Part shown: positions 1-6,895 of the stretch, one piece after another
Numbering within the stretch: the stretch's first letter is position 1
How the letters are laid out: each line of letters begins with the position of its first letter
Assembly: GCA_021732895.1 (NCBI GenBank)
Contig: JAKFWE010000477.1
Span: forward strand, 1 to 17,303
Length of the DNA: 17,303 nucleotides
Source of the DNA: Allobosea sp.
Lineage (GTDB): Bacteria > Pseudomonadota > Alphaproteobacteria > Rhizobiales > Beijerinckiaceae
Reading direction: 5' to 3'
Program-made: the position numbers and the translations under genes
Notes under the pieces: generated by a model
Seen by the model: only the letters and a program-made list of their open reading frames with translations
Databases searched by the model: none
What the model was told of the DNA's origin: nothing

Positions 1-864
1 GTCGAGACGCTCGCGGTCGATCCGGACCGAGGGCCGCACCAGCAGGTCCTGGATCTCCAGCGGCGCGAGCTCGCCGTCGCGGGCGCCTTCACCGGGCGGA
101 TCGAGCCGCGAGATCGGCAGCGCCAGCCCGCGCGTGCCGGCCAGCCACTCGTCTGGCCTCGCCTCGGGCAGCAGGGCGCTCGGCGTGGCGACGATGCGGC
201 GGAACGGCTCGCCGCGCGCGGCGGCCTCGCGAGCGACCTTCTCGATGTCCAACAGCAGGCCCAGCACCGGCACGCCGCGAATGCTCTGGCCGATATCGTC
301 GGCGCGCGGCGACAGGATGGCGACCGGCCTGAGCTTGCTCATCGCGCCCGTCTCGATGGCGCGCAGCGCCATCTCGACCTCGGCTCCCCGGCCGAGAAGC
401 AACGCCGGCAGCCGCGCCTTGCGTTCGACCGAATGTCGGGTGCGGGCGTATTTGAAGTAGCGAAAGGCCAGCCGCGGCCCGCCGAGGAGGGCGTTCTGGA
501 GCAGCCAGTAGAGCGCGATGGTGATCTTGCCGAAGAAGAAGGCCCCGTAGAAATTCGGCGCGACCAGAATGTAGTCGATCACCAGCAGCGTCAGCGCGAG
601 GATGGTCGAGGCCCTGACGATGTTGGACAGGTCCGGCAACGAGGCGAAGCGCCATTTCGAACGGTAGAGCGAGAAGAACCGGTAGACCGCGCCGGCATAG
701 AGCACGAAAACCGGCAGCAGGACCGGCAGATAGCTGACATAGGCGGCCTGCAGGTCGCCATCGAAGCGGATCAGGATGGCCAGCATCACCGCCAGCGCGG
801 TCTGCACCAGATCATGCGCGATGACGGCGATTTTCTTCGCGTTCTGCATCGAGAAGTAAGCCAT
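1..864 (-). CDS. Membrane NDP-sugar 4,6-dehydratase/epimerase (CapD/FlaA1/WbpM type), N-terminal part
   Basis: The frame is open for 288 codons from ATG at 864 to the window edge, so the gene is cut. The first ~125 residues hold four hydrophobic segments (about 10-28, 40-62, 76-98, 103-122). A soluble Rossmann-like regulatory region follows, with LPALLLGRGAEVEMAL and VPVLGLLLDIEKV. The visible end has the family signature IQDLLVRPSVRID, which normally lies just before the NAD-binding GxxGxxG of the SDR catalytic domain; that domain is outside the window. Known members make UDP-sugar precursors for capsule, O-antigen or glycan synthesis at the inner membrane. The gene begins 32 bp after the tetR stop on the same strand, so it may be co-transcribed with the regulator. 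Family assignment is fairly firm. Substrate cannot be told. Confidence 0.85.
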   Translation of the reverse strand, partial: MAYFSMQNAKKIAVIAHDLVQTALAVMLAILIRFDGDLQAAYVSYLPVLLPVFVLYAGAVYRFFSLYRSKWRFASLPDLSNIVRASTILALTLLVIDYILVAPNFYGAFFFGKITIALYWLLQNALLGGPRLAFRYFKYARTRHSVERKARLPALLLGRGAEVEMALRAIETGAMSKLRPVAILSPRADDIGQSIRGVPVLGLLLDIEKVAREAAARGEPFRRIVATPSALLPEARPDEWLAGTRGLALPISRLDPPGEGARDGELAPLEIQDLLVRPSVRIDRERLD

Positions 865-896
865 GGCGCGCCGTATCCCGCCCCTGTCGGGGCTTG

Positions 897-1487
897 TCAA
901 CGCGGCGGCGCCGCCAGCCCGGCGAGAATGAAATCGATCATCTCGTCGGGCGCCGGTCCTGGCATGGTCTCGCATTGCGAGATCAGCAGCGGATGCTGGA
1001 AGCGGATCATCGCGGTGCGCACGCAGCGCGTCGCCAGCACGGGATCGACCGGGCGGAACTCGCCGCTGGCGACGCCGTCGGCGACGACGCCGCGGATCAG
1101 CGCGTCGAAGCGCTCGATATGGTCGAGGATCGCATCCCAGCTCTCCTCCATCGCAGCGCAGACCATTTCGTTCATGCGCACATGGTCGGAGTAACGCGAG
1201 GCGTTGATGCGCTGGGACGTCGCCAGCATGTCGCGCAGACGCCCGGCCGCCGGGCGGGGCTGGGCCGCGATGGCGGCGAGCGCGACCTCCTGCTCGCCCT
1301 TGAAGCGCTCCAGAACGGCCTCGTTGATCGCCTTCTTCGAGTCGAAGAAACGGTAGACGTTGGCCGGGCTCATGCGCAGCGATTTCGCGATGTCGGCGAC
1401 CGTAGTCTTCTGGTAGCCGATCTCGCGGAAGGAGCGCTCGGCGGCGTCGACGATGCTGCGCCTCGTATCGCGTTCGGGCTGGTTCAA
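897..1487 (-). CDS. TetR/AcrR-family transcriptional regulator
   Basis: This is a DNA-binding repressor-type protein of about 196 residues. The N-terminal helix-turn-helix is clear: RRSIVDAAERSFREIGYQ, then TTVADIAKSLRMSPANVYRFF with the usual DSKKAINEAV continuation. The C-terminal ligand domain is generic and predicts no ligand. The open frame extends up to TTG at 1562, but I reject that start because this TTG is the first three bases of a good -35 hexamer and the next 40 bases are promoter. TTG at 1487, preceded by GGAAG with 5-base spacing, gives the usual TetR length and puts the HTH right at the N terminus. No ATG or GTG lies between. The NDP-sugar gene follows 32 bp downstream and may be a target. 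cobQ ends 12 bp upstream of the -35. Confidence 0.85.
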   Translation of the reverse strand: MNQPERDTRRSIVDAAERSFREIGYQKTTVADIAKSLRMSPANVYRFFDSKKAINEAVLERFKGEQEVALAAIAAQPRPAAGRLRDMLATSQRINASRYSDHVRMNEMVCAAMEESWDAILDHIERFDALIRGVVADGVASGEFRPVDPVLATRCVRTAMIRFQHPLLISQCETMPGPAPDEMIDFILAGLAAPPR

Positions 1488-1533
1488 GGCGGCTTCCGTC
1501 TTCGGTGGGCGGTCGGACCGCGTGGACGCGCTT

Positions 1534-1562
1534 TCAGTATGATGAATTTCATCAATCGTCAA
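1534..1562 (-). promoter_or_regulatory. tetR promoter with palindromic operator in the spacer
   Basis: On the minus strand, TTGACG (1562-1557) and TACTGA (1539-1534) are separated by exactly 17 bases, a good sigma-70-type arrangement. The 15-bp palindrome TGATGAATTTCATCA (1540-1554, one central unpaired base) fills the spacer. A regulator bound there would block RNA polymerase, the classic design of an autorepressed tetR promoter. The elements are read directly. Binding by the adjacent TetR protein is inferred from position. Confidence 0.7.
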
Positions 1563-1574
1563 TCATTCACCGGA

Positions 1575-3056
1575 TCAAGGCGTTAGCCTCGACCTGGCGA
1601 TCGCGAGGATCGCCTCGACGTCGAGAGAACGAGCAAGATGGCCGGCCAGCGCATCGAGCGTCCGCTCGATCGCGTCGTCATAGACCAGCGCCGGCGCGGC
1701 CGCCTCGCCGGCGAGCCGCGCCATGAACGCGGCGCGCACCGCATCCGACGCGAAGACGCCATGCAGATAGGCGCCGCTGACCCGCCCGTCGCGGCTGGCT
1801 GCGCCCTCGCCGCGGCCGGCGACGCGATAGGGCGCGCGCGCGGTGTCGGGACCTTCGGTCGCGCCGAGATGGATCTCGTAGGCGCGCCCGGCGGCCCCGC
1901 CGGCGGCATCGACGAAATCGACCTCCCGCACGGTCTTGGTCGGCGCCAGAACGGTGTCGACGTCGAGCAGGCCGAGGCCCGGGGCCTGACCCGCCGGACC
2001 TTCGAGACCGTGCGGATCGCGCACGACCCGGCCGAGCATCTGGTAACCGCCGCACAGGCCCAGCACATGGCCGCCGCGTCGCCGATGGGCGAGGATATCG
2101 ACGTCCCAGCCCTCCTCGCGCAACACGCCGAGATCGCGCAGCGTCGTCTTCGAGCCCGGCAGGATGACGAGATCGACGTCGCCCGGCAGAGCCTGCCCGC
2201 GCGCCAGCAGCCGCAGATCGACGGCCGGCTCCAGCCGGAGCGGATCGAGATCGTCGAAATTGGCGATGCCCGGCAGCACCGGAACGGCGATGCGCAGCGC
2301 GGCCCCCGGCCGGCGCGGCCCGCCGCGCAGGTCGAGCCCGTCCTCCGCCGGCAGCCGGGCGGCGTCGTCGAACCATGGCGCGACGCCGAGGCCGGGCCAG
2401 CCGGTGGCGCGCTCGATCGTCGCGAGGCCCTCCGCGAAGAGCCCCGCGTCGCCGCGAAAGCGGTTGATCGCGAAGCCGCGGATCATGGCCCGGTCGGCGG
2501 CGTCCAGCACCGCATGCGTGCCGACGATGCTGGCGATGACCCCGCCGCGGTCGATGTCGCCGACCAGGATGGCCGGCGCCGACGCCGCCCGCGCGAAGCC
2601 GAGATTGGCGATGTCGCCGGCGCGCAGATTGGTTTCCGCCGGCGAGCCGGCCCCCTCGACGATCACGAGATCGGCGCCGTCGCTCAGGCGCGCGAAACTC
2701 TCCAGAACCTCGGGCAGGAACTGCCCGCGCCGTGCATAGTCGCCAGCGGCCAGCCGGCCGGCGACGCGGCCCTGCAGGATGATCTGGCTGCCGGTCTCGC
2801 TCTCCGGCTTGAGCAGCACCGGGTTCATGTCGACATGAGGAGCGATTCGTGCAGCGCGCGCCTGCAGCGCCTGCGCCCGACCGATCTCGCCGTGCGGCGT
2901 CGCGGCGGCGTTGTTGGACATGTTCTGTGGCTTGAACGGCCTGACCGCGAGGCCGCGATCGGCGAAGAGCCGGCAAAGCCCCGCCACGATCAGGGACTTG
3001 CCGACATTCGAGCCGGTTCCCAGAATCATGACCGCGGGGGTGCGTGCGCTGCACAT
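1575..3056 (-). CDS. cobQ: Cobyric acid synthase (adenosylcobyrinate a,c-diamide amidotransferase)
   Basis: The protein is about 493 residues, normal for the family. It amidates side chains b, d, e and g of adenosylcobyrinic acid a,c-diamide using glutamine and ATP, in cytosolic cobalamin synthesis. The N-terminal synthetase domain has the P-loop GTGSNVGKS (residues 13-21), then KPQNMSNNA, VEGAGSPAE and GDIDRGG. The C-terminal class I glutaminase-like domain has the nucleophile in GLCGGYQMLG (Cys335) and YLHGVF (His432). The frame opens at TTG 3092, but ATG 3056 gives the usual short lead before the P-loop; only a weak AGG precedes it. No other cobalamin genes are in the window. The gene is divergent from the aminotransferase and ends 12 bp before the tetR -35. 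Confidence 0.93.
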   Translation of the reverse strand: MCSARTPAVMILGTGSNVGKSLIVAGLCRLFADRGLAVRPFKPQNMSNNAAATPHGEIGRAQALQARAARIAPHVDMNPVLLKPESETGSQIILQGRVAGRLAAGDYARRGQFLPEVLESFARLSDGADLVIVEGAGSPAETNLRAGDIANLGFARAASAPAILVGDIDRGGVIASIVGTHAVLDAADRAMIRGFAINRFRGDAGLFAEGLATIERATGWPGLGVAPWFDDAARLPAEDGLDLRGGPRRPGAALRIAVPVLPGIANFDDLDPLRLEPAVDLRLLARGQALPGDVDLVILPGSKTTLRDLGVLREEGWDVDILAHRRRGGHVLGLCGGYQMLGRVVRDPHGLEGPAGQAPGLGLLDVDTVLAPTKTVREVDFVDAAGGAAGRAYEIHLGATEGPDTARAPYRVAGRGEGAASRDGRVSGAYLHGVFASDAVRAAFMARLAGEAAAPALVYDDAIERTLDALAGHLARSLDVEAILAIARSRLTP

Positions 3057-3057
3057 G

Positions 3058-3075
3058 CGCGCCTGACTAGGCGCG
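3058..3075 (-). other. Short hairpin over the cobQ ribosome-binding region
   Basis: A perfect 7-bp stem (CGCGCCT / AGGCGCG) with a 4-base loop ends 2 bases before the cobQ ATG at 3056. It would include the only SD-like AGG upstream of the start, so folding could limit initiation. There is no T-run, so it does not look like an intrinsic terminator. The stem is seen directly; any role is inference. Confidence 0.45.
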
Positions 3076-3122
3076 TGCGCCGCCAGCGGCAAGCGGCCTG
3101 ACGGCGCGAGATGCGGAGGGTC

Positions 3123-3191
3123 GCCGGTTCACGCCATGACCCCGCGACGTCAAAGGGGCGAAGCCGCCGCGGGCGCTCGTCGTGAACCGGC
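3123..3191. other. Long nested inverted repeat between cobQ and the aminotransferase gene
   Basis: Perfect 11-bp arms (3123-3133 and 3181-3191, GCCGGTTCACG / CGTGAACCGGC) enclose a 47-base loop. Inside it a second perfect 6-bp pairing, CCCGCG (3141-3146) with CGCGGG (3168-3173), is nested. The element can fold on either strand and would be in the 5' leader of cobQ if that gene is transcribed from near 3200. I do not see the conserved blocks of a cobalamin riboswitch. It could be a structured leader, a small RNA, or a solitary intergenic palindrome. Confidence 0.5.
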
Positions 3192-3214
3192 TTCGACGAG
3201 AAAGCCCTGACTTG

Positions 3215-3236
3215 TGATGATTGTCAATATTCATCA
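3215..3236. promoter_or_regulatory. Operator-like inverted repeat in the divergent cobQ/aminotransferase promoter region
   Basis: TGATGA (3215-3220) and TCATCA (3231-3236) form 6-bp arms around a 10-base AT-rich spacer. A TTGACA hexamer is embedded on the minus strand (3227-3222) facing cobQ, but the -10 at 17 bp (CTTTCT) is poor. The arms match those of the tetR promoter palindrome at 1540-1554. Whether the same regulator binds is unknown; the spacing differs (10 versus 3 bases). Confidence 0.35.
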
Positions 3237-3338
3237 GACGATATTCGACATCCGGAGAAGGCGGGCGGCGCCGGCGTGCGCGGCGTCGTTTCGCATGATA
3301 GAGCGGCGTCCCGACCCCGCCACGGATGACGCGCTGCG

Positions 3339-4490
3339 ATGAACCCGATCTTCTCCGCCCTCCAGACCAGCGTGTTCGAGACGATGTCGCGGCTCGCCCG
3401 CGAGACCGGGGCGGTCAATCTCGGACAGGGCTTCCCCGACGACCCCGGCCCCGAGGATGTCCGCCGCAAGGCGGCCGACGCGGTGATCGCGGGCTGGAAC
3501 CAGTATCCGCCAATGATGGGGCTGCCGGAGCTGCGCCACGCCTGCGCCGCGCACTACAGGCGCTGGCAGGGGCTCGAGCTCGATCCCGACAGCGAAATCA
3601 TGGTGACATCGGGGGCGACAGAGGCGCTCGCCGGCGCGCTGATGGCGCTGATCGCGCCGGGCGACGAGGTCGTGCTGTTCGAGCCGATGTACGACGCCTA
3701 TCTGCCGCTGGTGTCGCGCGCCGGCGGCGTGCCGAAATTCGTGACGCTGACGCCGCCGGCCTTCGGGCTGAGCGAGGAGGCCCTGGCGCGGGCCTTCTCG
3801 CCGAGGACGAAGGTGGCCCTGTTCAACAACCCGCTCAACCCGACCGCGACGATCTTCAGCGACGCCGACCTCGACCTGCTCGCGGCGTTCTGCATCCGCC
3901 ACGACACGGTGGCGCTCTGCGACGAGGTCTGGGAGCATGTCGTCTTCGACGGGGCCCGCCATAGGCCGATGCTGGCCCGGCCGGGCATGCGCGAGCGCAC
4001 CGTCAAGGTGTCCTCGGCCGGCAAGATCTTCTCCCTGACCGGCTGGAAGGTCGGGCTCGTCATGGCCGCGCCGCCCCTGATGCGCGTGCTGAGCAAGGCG
4101 CATCAGTACATCACCTTCACCACGCCGCCGAACCTGCAGGCGGCCGTCGCCTACGGGCTGGGCAAGGACGACGCCTATTTCGACGGGATGCGGGCCGACT
4201 TCCAGCGCTCGCGCGACCGTTTCGCCGACGGCCTGTCGGGCCTCGGCTTCAGCGTGCTGCCGAGCGTCGGCACCTATTTCCTGAACGTCGACATCGCGCC
4301 GCTGGGCGAGCGGGACGACGTCGAATTCTGCCGGACGCTCGTCATGGAGAATGGCGTCGCCGCGATCCCGGTCAGCGCCTTCTATGCGGAAGCGGCGGTC
4401 CGGAACGTCGTTCGCTTCTGCTTCGCCAAGCACGACGCGACGCTGGACGCCGCGCTGGAGCGGCTTTCGGACCGGCGCAGGGGCGGCTGA
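3339..4490 (+). CDS. PLP-dependent class I/II aminotransferase (KAT/methionine aminotransferase-like)
   Basis: The protein is 383 residues of fold-type I aminotransferase. Landmarks are NLGQGFPD (27-34), QYPPMMGLPELR (55-66), SGATEAL (91-97, phosphate/PLP side), NNPLNPTA (163-170), CDEVWEH with Asp195 for the pyridine nitrogen, SSAGKIFSLTGWKVG with the Schiff-base Lys229, and VVRFCFAK with the carboxylate-binding Arg359. This pattern is closest to kynurenine/glutamine transaminase-like and bacterial methionine aminotransferase proteins, which accept several amino acids, so substrate stays open. ATG 3339 gives the normal N terminus; I see no strong SD. It is a lone plus-strand gene: divergent from cobQ, and convergent with the helical-repeat gene, whose stop is 12 bp away. 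No terminator hairpin is visible in that gap. Confidence 0.9.
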   Translation: MNPIFSALQTSVFETMSRLARETGAVNLGQGFPDDPGPEDVRRKAADAVIAGWNQYPPMMGLPELRHACAAHYRRWQGLELDPDSEIMVTSGATEALAGALMALIAPGDEVVLFEPMYDAYLPLVSRAGGVPKFVTLTPPAFGLSEEALARAFSPRTKVALFNNPLNPTATIFSDADLDLLAAFCIRHDTVALCDEVWEHVVFDGARHRPMLARPGMRERTVKVSSAGKIFSLTGWKVGLVMAAPPLMRVLSKAHQYITFTTPPNLQAAVAYGLGKDDAYFDGMRADFQRSRDRFADGLSGLGFSVLPSVGTYFLNVDIAPLGERDDVEFCRTLVMENGVAAIPVSAFYAEAAVRNVVRFCFAKHDATLDAALERLSDRRRGG

Positions 4491-4502
4491 CGACGGGCGG
4501 TT

Positions 4503-5897
4503 TCAGGCCTTGCGCCGGCTCGCGGGCCGGTCGCCGGCGGCGGCGAGCCTTCGCTGCAAGGCCGCAGCGTTGGCGCCATGGCCCTGCGCGCGCATGGCCT
4601 CGATCGCTGCCGCGACCTGCATCACGGCCTGCTGCGCGAGGGCCGGGTCGTTCCGGCGCCGGGCGAGTTGCATCGAAGCCAGTCCCTGATTGGCCGAGCT
4701 CACGGCCCAGAGCAGCGGCTCGGTTTCGCGGCGGCGTTCCTCGAGCGCCGCGCCATAGGCCGCGACGGCCTCCTCCAGCACGACCGGCTCGTCGTAGCGC
4801 TCGGCCATGGCGCAGAGCACGTCGCCCATCCTGTCCCGTATCTCCGCCCAGGCCAGCGGATCGGCCGCGCGGCTGTAATGGCCGAGCGCCGCCGTGAAGG
4901 CGTTGAAGGCGTTCTCGAGATCGGAGAGTTCGCTGCCATGCCGTCCGAGCGCGGCGAGCGCGCAGCCGAGCGCACGCTGCGCGCGGGCCCAGGCGCCGGG
5001 CTCCGCGTCGCGCGGCGTCGCGCCGAGCCCGGCGCGCAGGCCGGCGACCGCCGTCTCGAGCGCCGCGACGTCCTCGCGGGCCTCGCCGAGCGCAAGGGCG
5101 AGCGCGCCGAGGCGCTGCTGCAGCGAGCGCCACAGCGCCGGCGCCTCGGCCGGGCGCAGATCGTCGAGCCCCGCGACATAGCAGGCCAGCGCCTCGTCGC
5201 GCAGCGTCTCCGCCCCGGTCAACCCCGCCAGGCCTTCGAGGGCCGCGCCCAGCCGCTCCTGCGCAGCGGCCCAGGCGAGCGTCGAATCATAGGGATCGAG
5301 GCCCGACAGCAGGGCGCGGCACTGCGCGATCGCCGCCTCGAAGCCGGAGGCGTCGGCGAAATCGAGCCCGAGCCGCGTCATGACTTCGGACTGGGCCAGC
5401 GCATGGCGGAGGCTCAGATCCGGATCGGCGAGGCCGACGATCGCCGCGGCCTCGCCGAAGCGCTGCGCCGCCTCGCGATAGGCGGCCGGGTTGAGCGGGA
5501 GCAGGGCCGCGGCGCCTCGGTCGGCGCGCTGCCGCGCCGCCGCGATACGCCGCTCGCCCGGCATCGCGGCGATGTCGGTGGAGCCCTTCAGGAGATGCAG
5601 CTCGGCTTCGCCGAGCGCGCGCTCGATCTCGGCGAACCGGCCCGCCGCGAGCGCGCTCGCGGCGCGGGCGCGCAGCCCGGCCACCGTCGCGTCCCCTCCC
5701 GGCTGCGCCAGGCTTTCCGCCAGGGCGCGGACGTCGCCGGCCTTCGCCGCGAGCAGCTGTTCGAGCGCGCCGGTCCTGCTCCCTGGCGCGCCCTTGACGA
5801 ACGGGGTCACGATCGCGAGCAGAGCCGGCATCGGCACGCGCGCGCCGCGCGAGACCCGCGCCAGAATGGCCGCAAATTCATCCTGACCGGTGACGAT
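4503..5897 (-). CDS. Hypothetical protein with Trp-containing TPR-like helical repeats
   Basis: I do not recognise a named family. The product is about 464 residues, soluble, Ala- and Leu-rich and almost all helical. The C-terminal two thirds contain five or so degenerate units of about 50 residues with an aligned Trp: STLAWAAAQERLGAAL, PALWRSLQQRLGALAL, GAWARAQRALGCALA, LAWAEIRDRMGDVL and LLWAVSSANQGLAS. TPR-like repeats of this kind usually form protein-binding scaffolds. The start is unusual. A strong GGGAGG sits 5 bases before ATC at 5897, and no ATG, GTG or TTG exists in frame between there and GTG 5837 / ATG 5831, which lack an SD. It is the last gene of the minus-strand run, 38 bp after ridA. 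The reading frame is sure, the start unsure, the function unknown. Confidence 0.75.
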   Translation of the reverse strand: MVTGQDEFAAILARVSRGARVPMPALLAIVTPFVKGAPGSRTGALEQLLAAKAGDVRALAESLAQPGGDATVAGLRARAASALAAGRFAEIERALGEAELHLLKGSTDIAAMPGERRIAAARQRADRGAAALLPLNPAAYREAAQRFGEAAAIVGLADPDLSLRHALAQSEVMTRLGLDFADASGFEAAIAQCRALLSGLDPYDSTLAWAAAQERLGAALEGLAGLTGAETLRDEALACYVAGLDDLRPAEAPALWRSLQQRLGALALALGEAREDVAALETAVAGLRAGLGATPRDAEPGAWARAQRALGCALAALGRHGSELSDLENAFNAFTAALGHYSRAADPLAWAEIRDRMGDVLCAMAERYDEPVVLEEAVAAYGAALEERRRETEPLLWAVSSANQGLASMQLARRRNDPALAQQAVMQVAAAIEAMRAQGHGANAAALQRRLAAAGDRPASRRKA

Positions 5898-5935
5898 GGC
5901 AGCCTCCCGCCGCGCCGGTCCCGAACCCCGACCGG

Positions 5936-6286
5936 CTACCTCGCCGCGATCACCGCGATCTCGACACCGTATTGCGGGCCGGCCAGCCTCGCCTCGACCG
6001 TGGCGCGGCCGGGCGTCTGGCCGGCGATGACCCAGCCGTCCCAGACCGCGTTCATCTCGGCGAAGCTGGACATGTCCGAGAGCCAGATGTTGACCATCAG
6101 CAGCTTGCTCTTGTCGGAGCCGGCCTCGGCCAGCAGCGCATCGACGAGGCCGAGAATCTCGGCCGTCTGTTCGGCGATGCTCCTGCCCGCCGCCTTGTCG
6201 GCGACCTGACCGGCCAGATAGACCGTGTCGCCGTGGATCACGGCCTTGGACATGCGCGGGCCGGGGTTGAGACGCTCGATGGTCAT
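5936..6286 (-). CDS. RidA/YjgF-family protein (reactive enamine/imine deaminase-like)
   Basis: The protein is 116 residues, slightly shorter than archetypal RidA (about 128). The N-terminal part has AVIHGDTVYLAGQVAD, the middle has the helix SIAEQTAEILGLVDALL, and the C-terminal part has the conserved active-site Arg94 in TPGRATVEA and Glu110 in VEIAVIAA. RidA proteins form trimers with active sites at subunit interfaces and hydrolyse reactive 2-aminoacrylate-type intermediates released by PLP enzymes. With the active-site Arg kept, deaminase activity is plausible, although many paralogues have other roles. A good SD (CAGGAG) precedes ATG 6286. It sits 105 bp after the YqaA-type gene and 38 bp before the helical-repeat gene on the same strand. 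Confidence 0.88.
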   Translation of the reverse strand: MTIERLNPGPRMSKAVIHGDTVYLAGQVADKAAGRSIAEQTAEILGLVDALLAEAGSDKSKLLMVNIWLSDMSSFAEMNAVWDGWVIAGQTPGRATVEARLAGPQYGVEIAVIAAR

Positions 6287-6391
6287 GATGGCTCTCCTGA
6301 AAAATCGTCTCGCTGGTAGCCTGCCGGCGCGCGTTTCGCAAATCCCGGCATGGCTGTGCGGATGCTCCGGCGCAGCCTTGACGCGCAGGGT

Positions 6392-6838
6392 TCAGGCCCA
6401 GGCGGTCCAGCCGGCCCAGAGCGCGCCGTAGCGCGCCGCCTTGCCGAGCAGCACCAGCGCCACGAAGCGGCCCAGCGGATAGTTGAGCGTGCCGGCGACG
6501 AGCGTGAGCGGGTCGCCGACGAAGGGCAGCCAGGCGAAAAGCAGCGACGGCCAGCCATGGCGCGCGAACCAGTTCCGCGCTCGCGCGAGGCTTGCCGGAT
6601 TCGGCCGCAGCCAGGCGGGCAGGCGCTCCGGGCCGGCGCGCGCGATCAGCGCGCCGATCAGCCAGTTCACCACCGAGCCGGCGGCGTTGGCGAGACTCGC
6701 GGTCAGGAACAGCGCCAGCGGATCGACGCGTCCGGCCGCCAGCAGCGCGACGAAGACGGCCTCCGACTGCGCCGGAAGCAGCGTGGCCGCGACGAAGGCC
6801 GCGCCGGCCATGCCGGCGAGCGCGAGCGCCGCTTCCAT
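6392..6838 (-). CDS. YqaA/DedA-type small inner-membrane protein
   Basis: The protein is 148 residues with about four hydrophobic segments (about 8-28, 36-66, 103-120, 123-146). The DedA/VTT-style core is recognisable: LLPAQSEAVFVALL, a Gly/Ala/Asn-rich SLANAAGSVVNWLIG, then FARHGWPSLLFAWLPFVGDPLTLVAGTLNYPLGRF. This matches the short YqaA subgroup. DedA proteins act in envelope and lipid homeostasis, but no substrate is established for YqaA proteins. ATG 6838 is 57 bp downstream of coaA and has no strong SD, so it is probably expressed as part of the operon. Family assignment is good, function open. Confidence 0.83.
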   Translation of the reverse strand: MEAALALAGMAGAAFVAATLLPAQSEAVFVALLAAGRVDPLALFLTASLANAAGSVVNWLIGALIARAGPERLPAWLRPNPASLARARNWFARHGWPSLLFAWLPFVGDPLTLVAGTLNYPLGRFVALVLLGKAARYGALWAGWTAWA

Positions 6839-6895
6839 CAGAGCGCAACGCCGAAGAAACGAAGCCGCGTCGCGACCGCCATGAAGCCGCCGTCC

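Noticed and set aside
1638..3101. Long plus-strand open frame opposite cobQ
   Set aside because: It is antisense to a clear CobQ with no recognisable domain, as expected at this GC content.
3057..3338. Cobalamin riboswitch upstream of cobQ
   Set aside because: Looked for the B12-box and core blocks on the minus strand and did not see them; only simple inverted repeats are present.
4491..4502. Bidirectional terminator between the convergent aminotransferase and helical-repeat genes
   Set aside because: The 12-base gap has no stem and no T-run.
5898..6848. Upstream extension of the helical-repeat frame to a 781-residue protein
   Set aside because: This part runs out of frame through ridA and the YqaA-type gene on the same strand; it is Arg-rich with no family pattern, so it is a high-GC shadow.
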